From Merdimmobilis hominis (GTDB lineage Bacteria > Bacillota > Clostridia > Oscillospirales > Ruminococcaceae): DNA of 64,000 bases. The DNA is taken from the NCBI RefSeq assembly GCF_016901855.1, contig NZ_JACJKY010000001.1, positions 186,001 to 250,000 on the forward strand. The letters run 5' to 3'. Shown here in pieces: positions 35,033 to 46,550 of the stretch. The notes below the pieces were generated by a model, which worked only from the letters and a program-made list of their open reading frames with translations, did not search any database and had not been told where the DNA came from. The first letter of the stretch is position 1, and each line of letters begins with the position of its first letter. Both the position numbers and the translations under genes were made by a program.

Positions 35033-36244
35033 TCAAACAGATTCTTTTTCAATTTCCACCACACACTCTGTATGTGACGTGTGCGGGAACATATCAACCG
35101 GCTGCATTCTGCGCACTTTGTATCCGTGCTTTACAAGAAATTCAAGATCTCGTGCAAGCGTTTGCGGATTGCAGGAAATATACACCACACGGCGCGGCGC
35201 AAGCGTCACTACCGACGAAAGAAACGCTTCATCACTTCCCGCACGCGGCGGGTCCATCAGCACAACATCTGCGTGCGCACCTTCATGCGCCATCTGTACC
35301 ATAAATTCTCCCGCATCAGCATTGTGGAAATAAATATTTTTAATTTCGTTTCGCTTCGCATTTGCGATTGCATCCCGAACAGCATCACGGTTCACTTCGA
35401 CACCGATCACCTGCCCGGCCGCTTTGCTCGCAACCATTCCGATTGTTCCGATGCCGCAGTACGCATCAATCACCGTTTCTGTTCCGGTCAGCTGCGCATA
35501 TGAAACGGCTGTTTCATACAAAATTTTAGTCTGCACCGGATTGATCTGATAAAATGATTTCGCAGAAATCCGGAATATGCATCCGCACAGCACATCTTCG
35601 ATATATCCCGGGCCGTACAGCACCATTTCGCGATCACCAAGCACCATACTTGTATGCTTTTGATTGATATTCAGCACAATCGTGGTGATCTCCGGATATT
35701 TTTCAAGCAATGCTTTCACAAAATGTTTTTTCGCCGCAAAAATCGGAGATGTCGCAACCAAAACAACCATAATCTGATTCGTAGCGAATCCGCGTTTGAC
35801 CAGCACATGACGCAAAAATCCGCGTTCATTGCGCTCATCATACGCCGTCATCTTAAACGAACGCATCATTTTCCGGATAGATACAATGATCTCATCCGCT
35901 TTCTCGTCTTCGATTAAACAGCTGTCAATCGGCACAATCCGATGCGTGCTCGATTGATACACGCCCGAAATAATCCGATTATTGCGGTCAATCGAAAAAG
36001 CTGCCTGCACCTTATTCCGATAATGATACGGATGCTCCATTCCAATAATCGGCTGTACGTGTCCGAATCGCCCAAGCAATTTTTCGACTGCATTTTGTTT
36101 GAATTCAAGCTGACGTCCATACGACATGTTCTGGATCTGGCATCCGCCGCACCGACGATAGACCGGGCATTTTCCGTCATCGCGGCGCACCGTTTTACGG
36201 AACGCAGCAGATGGATGTGTTCGCTTGTTTGACTGACGATTCAT
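35033..36244 (-). CDS. 23S rRNA (uracil-5-)-methyltransferase RumA/RlmD family, TRAM-less
   Basis: 403 residues. A cysteine cluster for an Fe-S centre is present (CPVYRRCGGCQIQNMSYGRQLEFKQ near 25-49). The SAM domain has VIDAYCGIGTIGMVASKAAG near 260, then MDPPRAGSDEAF near 331 and the nucleophile cysteine in VVYISCNPQTLARDL near 352-366. Unlike the second copy (40146-41516), there is no N-terminal TRAM RNA-binding domain. Target uridine (1939 or 747 in E. coli numbering) cannot be assigned. Start overlaps the SGNH hydrolase stop (ATGA). Confidence 0.9.
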   Translation of the reverse strand: MNRQSNKRTHPSAAFRKTVRRDDGKCPVYRRCGGCQIQNMSYGRQLEFKQNAVEKLLGRFGHVQPIIGMEHPYHYRNKVQAAFSIDRNNRIISGVYQSSTHRIVPIDSCLIEDEKADEIIVSIRKMMRSFKMTAYDERNERGFLRHVLVKRGFATNQIMVVLVATSPIFAAKKHFVKALLEKYPEITTIVLNINQKHTSMVLGDREMVLYGPGYIEDVLCGCIFRISAKSFYQINPVQTKILYETAVSYAQLTGTETVIDAYCGIGTIGMVASKAAGQVIGVEVNRDAVRDAIANAKRNEIKNIYFHNADAGEFMVQMAHEGAHADVVLMDPPRAGSDEAFLSSVVTLAPRRVVYISCNPQTLARDLEFLVKHGYKVRRMQPVDMFPHTSHTECVVEIEKESV

Positions 36245-36855
36245 CGCTCACTCTCTTTTCCTGTATTCGTTGTTTTAATTGCGTGTAAAATCAGCTGATC
36301 TTCCTCTAACACGCTGTGGATTTTTGATGGGAAAATAGTTTCGGCAATCGTATATGCCGCAAGACGCGCCCCCATTGCATTTGCATGTTCACCGTCGTCA
36401 GAAAACAGCGGAATCTCCGGATTCTGTGCAATGAAATTCCACCAAACCTCTCCCACCGGCGCAACAGCGCACCCGTGATTTTCGGCCAAATGCAAATATG
36501 CATCTGTCATCGGTTTTTGCTCGGCATATCCATATCGTTTTGCCTGCCAGGTCATGTATAAAACAGGGGTAGCACCTGCTTGGCGAATCCACGCAATCAA
36601 CCGCGAGGCGCCCTCTTTCATTTGCGAAAGATCGCCCATGGGATGTGCTGTGTGCTGCAAAATCACATAATCGTAACCGCCAAACAGAATATTAAACCGA
36701 ACTTCCGGCTCGTCAACATGGAACATGAAACCTTTTCCGCCATGTGCCAGCATCGTCACAGAAACCGCAATCTCATTTTTTTCACAAATTCTTTTAAATA
36801 TCTGCGGCATGTCATGATAATATGTATGACTGTTTCCGATAAATAATATGTTCAC
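36241..36855 (-). CDS. SGNH/GDSL-type hydrolase
   Basis: 204 residues, cytoplasmic (no signal peptide). Block I is LFIGNSHTYYHDMP with the nucleophile Ser9; the catalytic Asp-His pair reads FSDDGEHANAMGARLAAY near 151-168. Conserved Gly in MLAHGGKG near 36-43 and the QHTAH segment near 71 fill blocks II/III. Probable ester or acetyl hydrolase on carbohydrate-type substrates; substrate unknown. It shares a transcript with the methyltransferase gene that overlaps its stop. Confidence 0.8.
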   Translation of the reverse strand: MNILFIGNSHTYYHDMPQIFKRICEKNEIAVSVTMLAHGGKGFMFHVDEPEVRFNILFGGYDYVILQHTAHPMGDLSQMKEGASRLIAWIRQAGATPVLYMTWQAKRYGYAEQKPMTDAYLHLAENHGCAVAPVGEVWWNFIAQNPEIPLFSDDGEHANAMGARLAAYTIAETIFPSKIHSVLEEDQLILHAIKTTNTGKESER

Positions 36856-36903
36856 AGCAAATCCCCCTATCCGTCCTGTGTTTTGATTATTTAATTCCTT
36901 GCT

Positions 36904-37890
36904 TTACAGCATTGTGCGGCGCAGTGTTTCGCCATCCATCGGGCTGAGCAGTGCCGGTGCAATGTCAAAAACGGTTTTGCAGCCCACATCTTTGGCGCTT
37001 GCCAAACGATACACCGCACGCACATAAGCTGCGATAACAGAAGCAGTAAATTCCGGATTGGAATCGAGTTTTAAACGGTATTCGATCAAGTGATTGTTTT
37101 CTTGATTGAATCCTGTCTTTCCGGTACGAATCACAAAGCCGCCATGCGGAAGCGATGCATGGTTTTTCTGAAGTTCTTCTTTGGAAATGAAATGAACCGT
37201 TGTATCGTAATCAGCAAAATAGTTCGGCATCTCTTTGATTTCTTTTTCGATTTTTGCAAGATCTGCGCCTTCTTTTGCTACGACGTAGCATTCTCTGGTA
37301 TGTTTTTCACGTGTTGTCAGTGTTGGGTTTGCACCGCTGCGAACAGCTTCCAGCGCACTTTCCACCGGAACAGTGTACTGGCGAGCATCTGCGACACCCT
37401 CAATTCTGCGAATCGCGTCAGAATGTCCCTGGCTGACGCCTTTTCCCCAGAAGGTATAATCTGCGCCGTTCGGAAGCACTGCATTTGCATACAGACGATT
37501 CAGCGAGAACATGCCCGGATCCCAGCCTGCGGAAATCAGCGAAACGGTATTTCCTTTTTTGCTTGCTGCGTCTACATTAGCAAAGTGCTCCGGAATTTTT
37601 GCATGTGTATCAAAACTATCAACTACATTGAAATGCTCTGCGAGCATCGGTGTCTGAACCGGAAGATCCGTTGCCGATCCGCCGCAAAGCACCATGACGT
37701 CAATTTCATCTTTGTGCGTCAGCACATCATCTGCATGATAAACCGGCACACCTTCGGTCAAAATCGAAACAGTTTTCGGATCACGGCGCGTAAAAACAGC
37801 AGCCAGCTCCATATCTTCATTATTTTTTACAGCACATTCGATGCCGCGGCCGAGATTGCCATATCCAAAAATGCCCACACGAATCTTCAT
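36904..37890 (-). CDS. ddh: meso-Diaminopimelate D-dehydrogenase
   Basis: NADPH-dependent enzyme that makes meso-diaminopimelate directly from tetrahydrodipicolinate and ammonia. 328 residues: MKIRVGIFGYGNLGRGIE (Rossmann start), MVLCGGSATDLPVQTPMLAEHFNVVDSFDTH near 66-96, GWDPGMFSLNRLYANAVLP near 122-140, and WGKGVSQGHSDAIRRIEGV near 148-166 are diagnostic for Ddh. The RBS is AAAGGAGCTG. dapL, the alternative one-step route, is also in this window (49511-50716). Confidence 0.95.
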   Translation of the reverse strand: MKIRVGIFGYGNLGRGIECAVKNNEDMELAAVFTRRDPKTVSILTEGVPVYHADDVLTHKDEIDVMVLCGGSATDLPVQTPMLAEHFNVVDSFDTHAKIPEHFANVDAASKKGNTVSLISAGWDPGMFSLNRLYANAVLPNGADYTFWGKGVSQGHSDAIRRIEGVADARQYTVPVESALEAVRSGANPTLTTREKHTRECYVVAKEGADLAKIEKEIKEMPNYFADYDTTVHFISKEELQKNHASLPHGGFVIRTGKTGFNQENNHLIEYRLKLDSNPEFTASVIAAYVRAVYRLASAKDVGCKTVFDIAPALLSPMDGETLRRTML

Positions 37891-37952
37891 AAATCAAAAC
37901 AGCTCCTTTTTCGTTCTTCAGTCACACAGAGTCTTTGACTGATATATCTTCC

Positions 37953-37980
37953 ATTATACACGTTTTTTGAATTTTGTACA
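37953..37980 (-). promoter_or_regulatory. Promoter of ddh
   Basis: Minus strand TGTACA (37975-37980), 16-base spacer, TATAAT (37953-37958). The -35 is weak, the -10 perfect; about 60 bases before the ddh start. Confidence 0.6.
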
Positions 37981-38092
37981 TCTTTGTTTTGCAAAAAACA
38001 GTGTATAAACAGTTAAATTTTTCGTTTTTCTTTCTATTTTCTCTGGTTTCTGAATTTTGATTCAAAAAATATTTCAGAACTGCAAAATCTCT

Positions 38093-38136
38093 ATTCAAAT
38101 TAAAAAGGCTGGTGCACCAGCCTTTTTAATTTGAAT
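38093..38136. terminator. Terminator after hpf
   Basis: ATTCAAATTAAAAAGGCTGGTG and its complement form a 22-bp perfect, essentially loopless palindrome; the core AAAAAGGCTGG/CCAGCCTTTTT gives terminators in both directions. The hpf stop lies 7 bases away. Confidence 0.9.
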
Positions 38137-38142
38137 AAATGT

Positions 38143-38673
38143 TTAATCATCATCCGGTTCAATGACAGCATAATCGCCTTTTTTGCGTTTATATACAAGA
38201 TTGATTTCATTGGTGTGCGCATTGCGGAACATGAAAAACGTATGACCAAGCAAATTCATCTGCAAAATGGCCTCTTCCACACTCATCGGCTTAATCGGAA
38301 ATCGTTTTGTGCGGACAATATCATACGTTTCTTCGTACTCAGCCTCTTCTGCTTCTTCCGCAAACAACGGAAGTGTGTCGGTTTTCCACTTCTTTTCGAG
38401 TTTGCTTTTGTTTTTGACAATCTGACGGCTCAGCGCATCCGCTACAGCCTCCAGCGAATCAAGACGATCGCCGGTTGTCTGCTCCGCACGGAAATACATG
38501 CCGCGTGCGCGAATCGTCACCTCGACAGTTTCACGGTCACGCTCATTTGTGACAGTGACGACAGCCTCTGCATCGTCGTTAAAAAACTTGTCAAATTTCG
38601 CAAGTTTCTTTTCCACACGATCCCGGAACGAATCTTTTACGGTCGTTTTTCTTCCTACGATTTTGATTGTCAT
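38143..38673 (-). CDS. hpf: Ribosome hibernation promoting factor, long form
   Basis: Dimerises 70S ribosomes into inactive 100S particles under stress or starvation. 176 residues from ATG 38673 (AAAAAGGGG upstream): N-terminal S30AE domain MTIKIVGRKTTVKDSFRDRVEKKL...KFDKFF and VEVTIRARGMYFRAEQTTGD, a linker, and the C-terminal dimerisation domain FPIKPMSVEEAILQMNLLGHTFFMFRN near 120-146. Both domains identify the long form typical of Firmicutes. The longer frame up to 38832 lies over the promoter and is rejected. Confidence 0.96.
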   Translation of the reverse strand: MTIKIVGRKTTVKDSFRDRVEKKLAKFDKFFNDDAEAVVTVTNERDRETVEVTIRARGMYFRAEQTTGDRLDSLEAVADALSRQIVKNKSKLEKKWKTDTLPLFAEEAEEAEYEETYDIVRTKRFPIKPMSVEEAILQMNLLGHTFFMFRNAHTNEINLVYKRKKGDYAVIEPDDD

Positions 38674-38737
38674 AAGCTCAACCCCTTTTTTGTGTTGATT
38701 GGGAATCGGGCGATTGCCTTTTGATTTCCCTGTGTTT

Positions 38738-38766
38738 AGTATATCATATTTATTAAAAAAGCACAA
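38738..38766 (-). promoter_or_regulatory. Promoter of hpf
   Basis: Minus strand TTGTGC (38761-38766), 17-base AT-rich spacer, TATACT (38738-38743), about 65 bases before the hpf start. Confidence 0.7.
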
Positions 38767-38866
38767 TATATTTTTTGTTTTTCGTGCAAAATAATTATAT
38801 GAGCACAATACACAGCAGAAACGTTCGATCAAAATCTTAAAACGAACAGTCCTACGGAAAAGAAAA

Positions 38867-40114
38867 TCATCTGTGAATATACAGCCGTGTCATTTCAGTA
38901 TCATAATCTCCTTGAACCATGCACAAAAACGCCCATCCGTAACGCTCATAAAATCCTATATGATCTGTAACCAGATAGGCAGGAGAAATTCCTTTTACAC
39001 GGCAATCCTCTACAGCGGCATTTAAAAGCTTTCCCGCAATTCCCTGACAGCGATATACTTCTTCCGTATAAACCGCGCAGATGTTCGGCGTTAAATCTTT
39101 TCGGTTGTGAAAATCATTCGCAATCACGCCCAGTCCGCCAACGATTTTTTCTGAGTCGAGGCACAAATACCAGCCATATTCCGTTTGATGACTCAAATAG
39201 GATTCCATACATTCAAGATACGCTTGTTCCGGCACACCCCATTTGCTGTGAAACCACTTTGCCGCTGTATATTTGTATTCCGGCCGTTCCCGCAGCGAAA
39301 TGATTTGATATTTATCATCTTTTTCTCCTACAAACAGCAAATGATTCGTCATACCCAAAAACTCTGGCTTTTCGCAGATATAAAAATGATATCGAAGGTA
39401 TTGCGCATAATCATCATCGCTCATTTCATTGATTCTTGCCGCCATCAGCTCACTTGCACCGTCACTGGCAACCTCGTGCAAAATCGTTACTCCGCCACGA
39501 GCAAGAAGATTCCTCGCCGCATCCACTGTGTGAAACACAAACGGAAAATCGGTTAATCTGAATGTTTCTTTGTTGTAATCTCCGGAGGAAAAGTAATTTA
39601 CGTCAAATGAAAACTCTGTAAGAAAAACGAAATCATTCGAAATAAACGCGAAGAAAATCTTCCCGCCATCTTTACAGACACGTTTTGCCTCTTTCATGCA
39701 CTTCAGTTTATCTGCATCATTTTCCAGATGATAAAGCGGACCAAACAAAAGCACAATATCAAATGATTGATCGTCATAACGTGACAAATCAAGCGCATTT
39801 CCCTGCACAAGATCGATTGGATCTTCTGGCGTCAATTTTTTACGAAACGCCGCAATATTTGCATCGGTCAGTTCAAGCGCAGATACTTCATATCCTTTTC
39901 TCGCAAAATACAAGCTATATTCTCCGGCACCTGCGCCAATATCAAGAATTCTGTCACCTTTTTTTAAGTATTTTTCGATGTAGTGAACAGTGGTGAGAAA
40001 TTCAACACGCGCAGCCTTGGAGTGATTCAGTCTGCTGTCCTCATTGAAAATGTCGTAGATTCTATTCACGCGTTCCGTCTCATTTTCTATTGCTCGAATT
40101 TCATTGAAGTTCAT
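38867..40114 (-). CDS. Fusion of SAM-dependent methyltransferase and GNAT acetyltransferase
   Basis: 415 residues with two domains. Residues 1 to about 260 form a class I methyltransferase: motif I RILDIGAGAGEYSLYFARKG near 56-75, EL-T-D-A-N acidic motif near 81, DIVLLFGPLYHLE near 119-131. Residues about 285-415 are a GNAT N-acetyltransferase: ICAVYTEEVYRCQGIAGKLLNAAVEDC carries the acetyl-CoA pyrophosphate loop (R/QxxGxA) and HIGFYERYGWAFL the C-terminal strand. No link to a known pathway in the neighbourhood; the gene stands 31 bases after the rumA-like gene and before the hpf promoter. Substrates unknown. Confidence 0.85.
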   Translation of the reverse strand: MNFNEIRAIENETERVNRIYDIFNEDSRLNHSKAARVEFLTTVHYIEKYLKKGDRILDIGAGAGEYSLYFARKGYEVSALELTDANIAAFRKKLTPEDPIDLVQGNALDLSRYDDQSFDIVLLFGPLYHLENDADKLKCMKEAKRVCKDGGKIFFAFISNDFVFLTEFSFDVNYFSSGDYNKETFRLTDFPFVFHTVDAARNLLARGGVTILHEVASDGASELMAARINEMSDDDYAQYLRYHFYICEKPEFLGMTNHLLFVGEKDDKYQIISLRERPEYKYTAAKWFHSKWGVPEQAYLECMESYLSHQTEYGWYLCLDSEKIVGGLGVIANDFHNRKDLTPNICAVYTEEVYRCQGIAGKLLNAAVEDCRVKGISPAYLVTDHIGFYERYGWAFLCMVQGDYDTEMTRLYIHR

Positions 40115-40145
40115 CTAAATCCCCCTATAAACAGCCCATTTATTG

Positions 40146-41516
40146 TTATCTTTCCATTTTTACGATACATTCACAATGTGTTGTCCGCGGGAACATATCC
40201 ACCGGGATAATCTCTTTGACTGCATAGCCGCCATCTGCCAAAAGGCGCGTATCCCGTGCCGCCGTTGCCGGATTGCACGACACCATTACAAGCCGTTTTG
40301 GCGCCATTGCTTGGATTGCATCGATGACTTCCCTGTCCAGTCCCTTTCGCGGCGGGTCCACCACAATCACGTCCGGTGCAATCCCGGACGACGCAAACCG
40401 TTTTGCCGCTTCTTTTGCATCTGCACAATAAAACGACGCATGGGAAATTCCGTTTCGTACGGCGTTTTCTTTTGCGTTTTCAATCGCCTCCGGCACGATC
40501 TCCACACCGATCACTTCTTTTACCTGTGAAGCTGCCGCAAGGCCGATTGTTCCCGCACCGCAGTACAGATCAAGCAGCAAATCGTCTTTGCTGAGCGATG
40601 CACAGGAAAGCGCCGTCTGATATAAAACCTCTGCCTGATCACGGTTCACCTGATAAAACGAAAGCGGAGAAAGTGTAATCCGCACACCGCACAAAATATC
40701 TTCAATCGTGTCGCTTCCCGCAAGCGTAATGCACTCTTTTCCCAAAATAACATTTGTTTTTTCCGGATTGACATTGAGCACAACGCTTGCCACCTGCGGA
40801 TACTTCTTCGTAAGTTCCTGTGCAAGGTCGGAAAACAAATGAGCCGCCGGTGATGCACATACAAAGCAAACCATAATTTGATTCGTTTGCTCGCCGATAC
40901 GCAGATACAAGTGGCGTAAAATGCCGCTGTGTGTCTGCTCGTCATATACCGAAATATTATGAAGCTGCACATATCGGCTGACAGTCTCACGGATGCGGTC
41001 AAAAACCGGCGGATGAAGTGCACAGCTGCTGCTGTCAATGATCCGGTGGCTGCGTCTTGCATAAAATCCGCACTGCACCTTCTTCTCTTTGGAAAGTCCG
41101 AACGGATACTGCGCTTTATTCCGATACCGGTTCACCCGCTCACTTTTAATAATCGGCGAAACCGGTGTCAAAATTCCGCCGAGACGCGAAAACGCATCTG
41201 CAACCATTTCTTGTTTTAAACGGCATTCCTCTTCATAGGAAATATGCCGAAACGAACAGCCGCCGCACTGTTTAAACTGCGCGCAGTCCGGCACTACACG
41301 CGTTTTCGACGGAACAAGCACCGATTCAAGCCTTCCATAGCCAAAGCTTTTATTTTTCTTCACAAGCCGGATCATACAGCGGTCGCCCACAGCTGTATCC
41401 GGCACAAATACCGCATACTGTCCGATCCGTCCGACGCCGTTTCCTTCATTTGTCATACCGGTAATTTCTATTTCATACAGATGATTTTTTTGAATGTCCG
41501 TCATCTCGTTTTTCAT
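40146..41516 (-). CDS. rlmD: 23S rRNA (uracil-5-)-methyltransferase RumA with TRAM domain
   Basis: 456 residues. It begins with an N-terminal TRAM domain (HLYEIEITGMTNEGNGVGRIG to about residue 65), continues with an Fe-S cysteine set (CAQFKQCGGCSFRHISYEEE near 77-96), and ends with a catalytic SAM domain: LLDLYCGAGTIGLAAASQ near 313, VVDPPRKGLDREV near 383-395 and the nucleophile Cys in LVMVSCNPATAARD near 409-422. This is the standard RumA/RlmD/RlmCD layout. A second, TRAM-less paralogue lies at 35033-36244. Symbol given by family only. Confidence 0.92.
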   Translation of the reverse strand: MKNEMTDIQKNHLYEIEITGMTNEGNGVGRIGQYAVFVPDTAVGDRCMIRLVKKNKSFGYGRLESVLVPSKTRVVPDCAQFKQCGGCSFRHISYEEECRLKQEMVADAFSRLGGILTPVSPIIKSERVNRYRNKAQYPFGLSKEKKVQCGFYARRSHRIIDSSSCALHPPVFDRIRETVSRYVQLHNISVYDEQTHSGILRHLYLRIGEQTNQIMVCFVCASPAAHLFSDLAQELTKKYPQVASVVLNVNPEKTNVILGKECITLAGSDTIEDILCGVRITLSPLSFYQVNRDQAEVLYQTALSCASLSKDDLLLDLYCGAGTIGLAAASQVKEVIGVEIVPEAIENAKENAVRNGISHASFYCADAKEAAKRFASSGIAPDVIVVDPPRKGLDREVIDAIQAMAPKRLVMVSCNPATAARDTRLLADGGYAVKEIIPVDMFPRTTHCECIVKMER

Positions 41517-41556
41517 GCCGTCAATATACTCCCTGTGTCATAAAGTTGTTTCATTT

Positions 41557-41585
41557 ATTATATCATGTTTCCTGTTCGGCTTCAA
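41557..41585 (-). promoter_or_regulatory. Promoter of the rlmD-type gene
   Basis: Minus strand TTGAAG (41580-41585), 17-base spacer, TATAAT (41557-41562), about 40 bases upstream of the start at 41516. Back-to-back with the lacZ promoter. Confidence 0.7.
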
Positions 41586-41617
41586 TCAAGGAAATTCACA
41601 AGAATCTGTTTTTTGTA

Positions 41618-44639
<3,022 letters not shown>

Positions 44640-44659
44640 GCTGAATCAAAACGATCAAC

Positions 44660-44693
44660 AAAAATGTCCATCTTTTTAAGACGGACATTTTTT
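44660..44693. terminator. Bidirectional terminator between lacZ and sigG
   Basis: AAAAATGTCC...GGACATTTTTT forms a stem with A-run and T-run on either side; it overlaps the sigG stop codon. Confidence 0.85.
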
Positions 44694-45462
44694 ACAGCAC
44701 TTTTTTGATTTTTTTGAGTGCACCTTTTTCAAGTCTTGATACCTGTGCCTGACTGATACCGATTTCGTTCGCCACTTCCATCTGGGTCTGCCCGTTAAAA
44801 AAACGGAGATGAATGATTGTCTTTTCCCGCTCGCTCAGCTGCTGCATCGCCTCTTTCATCATGATCTCGGAAAGCCAGCTTTCCTCACACGTCTGATCGC
44901 CGACCTGATCCATCACATAAATCGTGTCGCCGCCGTCCGAATAGACCGGTTCATACAGTGACACCGGTTCGACGATCGCCTCCAGTGCCAGTACCACACG
45001 TTCTTTCGGCAAAGAAAGTTCCTTTGCGATCTGATCGATTGTCGGTTCGGCATTATTCTGTGCAGTCAGCCGCTCTTTCACCTGCATGGCGCGATATGCG
45101 ATGTCTTTTAATGACCGGCTGACCCGCAGTGTGTTGGAATCCCGCAGATGACGCCGGATCTCTCCCTGAATCATCGGCACCGCATACGTCGAAAACCGTA
45201 CATCCTGTGTAATATCAAAATGGTCGATTGCTTTCATCAGTCCGATGCATCCGATCTGAAACAGATCATCCGGATTTTCACCCCGATTTGCAAAGCGCTG
45301 AATCACGCTCAAAACAAGCCGCAGATTCCCGCAGATAAGCTTTTCGCGTGCAGTCGAATCTCCCTGCTGCATCTGCTTTAACAGCGCCATTTTTTCGCTT
45401 TCTTTTAACGTTGTAAGCTTTGCTGTATTGATTCCGCAAATTTCCACTTTGCCGTATGCCAA
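44692..45462 (-). CDS. sigG: RNA polymerase sporulation sigma factor SigG
   Basis: Late forespore-specific sigma factor. 256 residues. KVEICGINTAKLTTLKESEKMALL at the start matches the SigG N-terminus closely. Region 2 is DDLFQIGCIGLMKAIDHFD...VRFSTYAVPMIQGEIRRHLRD, region 3 SRSLKDIAYRAMQVKERL, and region 4 QTQMEVANEIGISQAQVSRLEKGALKKI. A TTG start at 45462 is chosen: it follows GGCGGAG and aligns with other SigG proteins, whereas a GTG at 45513 would lie upstream of the apparent transcription start. SigG rather than SigF is supported by the VEICG motif. It is not next to spoIIGA/sigE as in Bacillus. Confidence 0.94.
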   Translation of the reverse strand: MAYGKVEICGINTAKLTTLKESEKMALLKQMQQGDSTAREKLICGNLRLVLSVIQRFANRGENPDDLFQIGCIGLMKAIDHFDITQDVRFSTYAVPMIQGEIRRHLRDSNTLRVSRSLKDIAYRAMQVKERLTAQNNAEPTIDQIAKELSLPKERVVLALEAIVEPVSLYEPVYSDGGDTIYVMDQVGDQTCEESWLSEIMMKEAMQQLSEREKTIIHLRFFNGQTQMEVANEIGISQAQVSRLEKGALKKIKKVL

Positions 45463-45493
45463 CAATATCTCCGCCTTTCGTTTTCCTGCGGAG

Positions 45494-45522
45494 AGTATGG
45501 TCATTGTGCACACGGTTTATGC
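45494..45522 (-). promoter_or_regulatory. Candidate sigma-G/sigma-F promoter of sigG
   Basis: Minus strand GCATA (45518-45522), 18-base spacer, CATACT (45494-45499), matching forespore sigma consensus (GHATR-N18-CATNHTA) save the last base. This would allow SigG autoactivation, as established in Bacillus. Confidence 0.55.
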
Positions 45523-45549
45523 AGACGCTTTCTTCAAAAACTTTCATGA

Positions 45550-45578
45550 TTGAGAAAACAGCACAACTGTGCTATAAT
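45550..45578 (+). promoter_or_regulatory. Promoter of dnaD-dnaC
   Basis: TTGAGA (45550-45555), 17-base spacer, TATAAT (45573-45578), about 50 bases before the dnaD start and divergent from sigG. Confidence 0.75.
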
Positions 45579-45629
45579 AAATTGCACGGATTGATTTATC
45601 CCATCAGACAGTCAGAGAGGAGGACTTTT

Positions 45630-46535
45630 ATGACATATAAAATCAATTTTGCACGGTATGCAAACCATTTTGCACTTCCAAAAGATATCGTTGACGAATC
45701 ACTTTGTGATATGGATGATGTCTATTTAAAAGTCATTCTTCTGATTTTTAAACAGCCTGAAAAAGAATGCAGTGTTCATCTGCTCTCCCATTTGCTCGAT
45801 AAACCGGAGAAAAAAATCGAGGAAGCCATTTCCTATTGGATCAGCCGCGGCTTATTGGTTGCACAAAGCACGCAGAAAAAAGCAGATGTCGTTGTCCTTT
45901 CGCAAAAATCGGCATCCCATACTGCGCCGAATCTCAGTGTCACACCGGAGGCAAAATATCTGCTGCAATGTATCGAAAGCCTGCTTTCACGGCCTGTGAC
46001 GGCAGTCGAATCGAAAACGGTCATTCAGATTCTCGAATACTTAAAAATGCCCGCAGACGTTGTTCTGATGGCAGTGGACTACTGTGTTTCCATCGGAAAA
46101 ATGAGCGCACGTTATCTTGAAAAAACGTGTGCTGCATGGGCTGACAACGGCATTCTGACGCACGATCTTGCAGAACAGTATCTGACCTTTTTAAAACAAA
46201 GCAAGAGTCATGAAGCAATCATCCGGAAAATCACCGGCATTGAAACTCGGAATTTTACCGAAAATGAAAAAACGTTTATCCGCCGTTGGTTTGATGAATA
46301 TCAATTTGACGAAGAAATGATCACACTTGCGTATGAACGGATGATTCGCTTTATCGGAAAAATATCGTTTCCGTATCTGAATACCATTTTGACCTCATGG
46401 TTTGAAAAAGGATACCGCCATCCTGAGGATATCAATGAAGAAAAACGCGAGAAAGTGTCTTCGATTTCAGAAAAGCCGACGTATGATTTGGACGAACTGG
46501 AGCGCTTTTGGGAACATGCACCGGATATGAAATAA
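45630..46535 (+). CDS. DnaD domain protein (replication initiation)
   Basis: 301 residues from ATG 45630 (AGAGGAGGAC upstream). The N-terminus (YLKVILLIFKQPEKECSVHLLSHLLDKPEKKIEEAISYWISRGLL) is a winged-helix-like domain. Two C-terminal DnaB/DnaD-type (DDBH2) repeats follow: near 130-180 (VIQILEYLKMPADVVLMAVDYC...AWADNGI) and near 215-265 (WFDEYQFDEEMITLAYERMI...SWFEKGY). In Firmicutes such proteins help load the replicative helicase; the helicase loader DnaC is encoded next, 15 bases on. An upstream extension of the frame to 45456 runs antisense through sigG and its promoter and is rejected. Confidence 0.9.
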   Translation: MTYKINFARYANHFALPKDIVDESLCDMDDVYLKVILLIFKQPEKECSVHLLSHLLDKPEKKIEEAISYWISRGLLVAQSTQKKADVVVLSQKSASHTAPNLSVTPEAKYLLQCIESLLSRPVTAVESKTVIQILEYLKMPADVVLMAVDYCVSIGKMSARYLEKTCAAWADNGILTHDLAEQYLTFLKQSKSHEAIIRKITGIETRNFTENEKTFIRRWFDEYQFDEEMITLAYERMIRFIGKISFPYLNTILTSWFEKGYRHPEDINEEKREKVSSISEKPTYDLDELERFWEHAPDMK

Positions 46536-46550
46536 AAAGGAGGATTCCCC

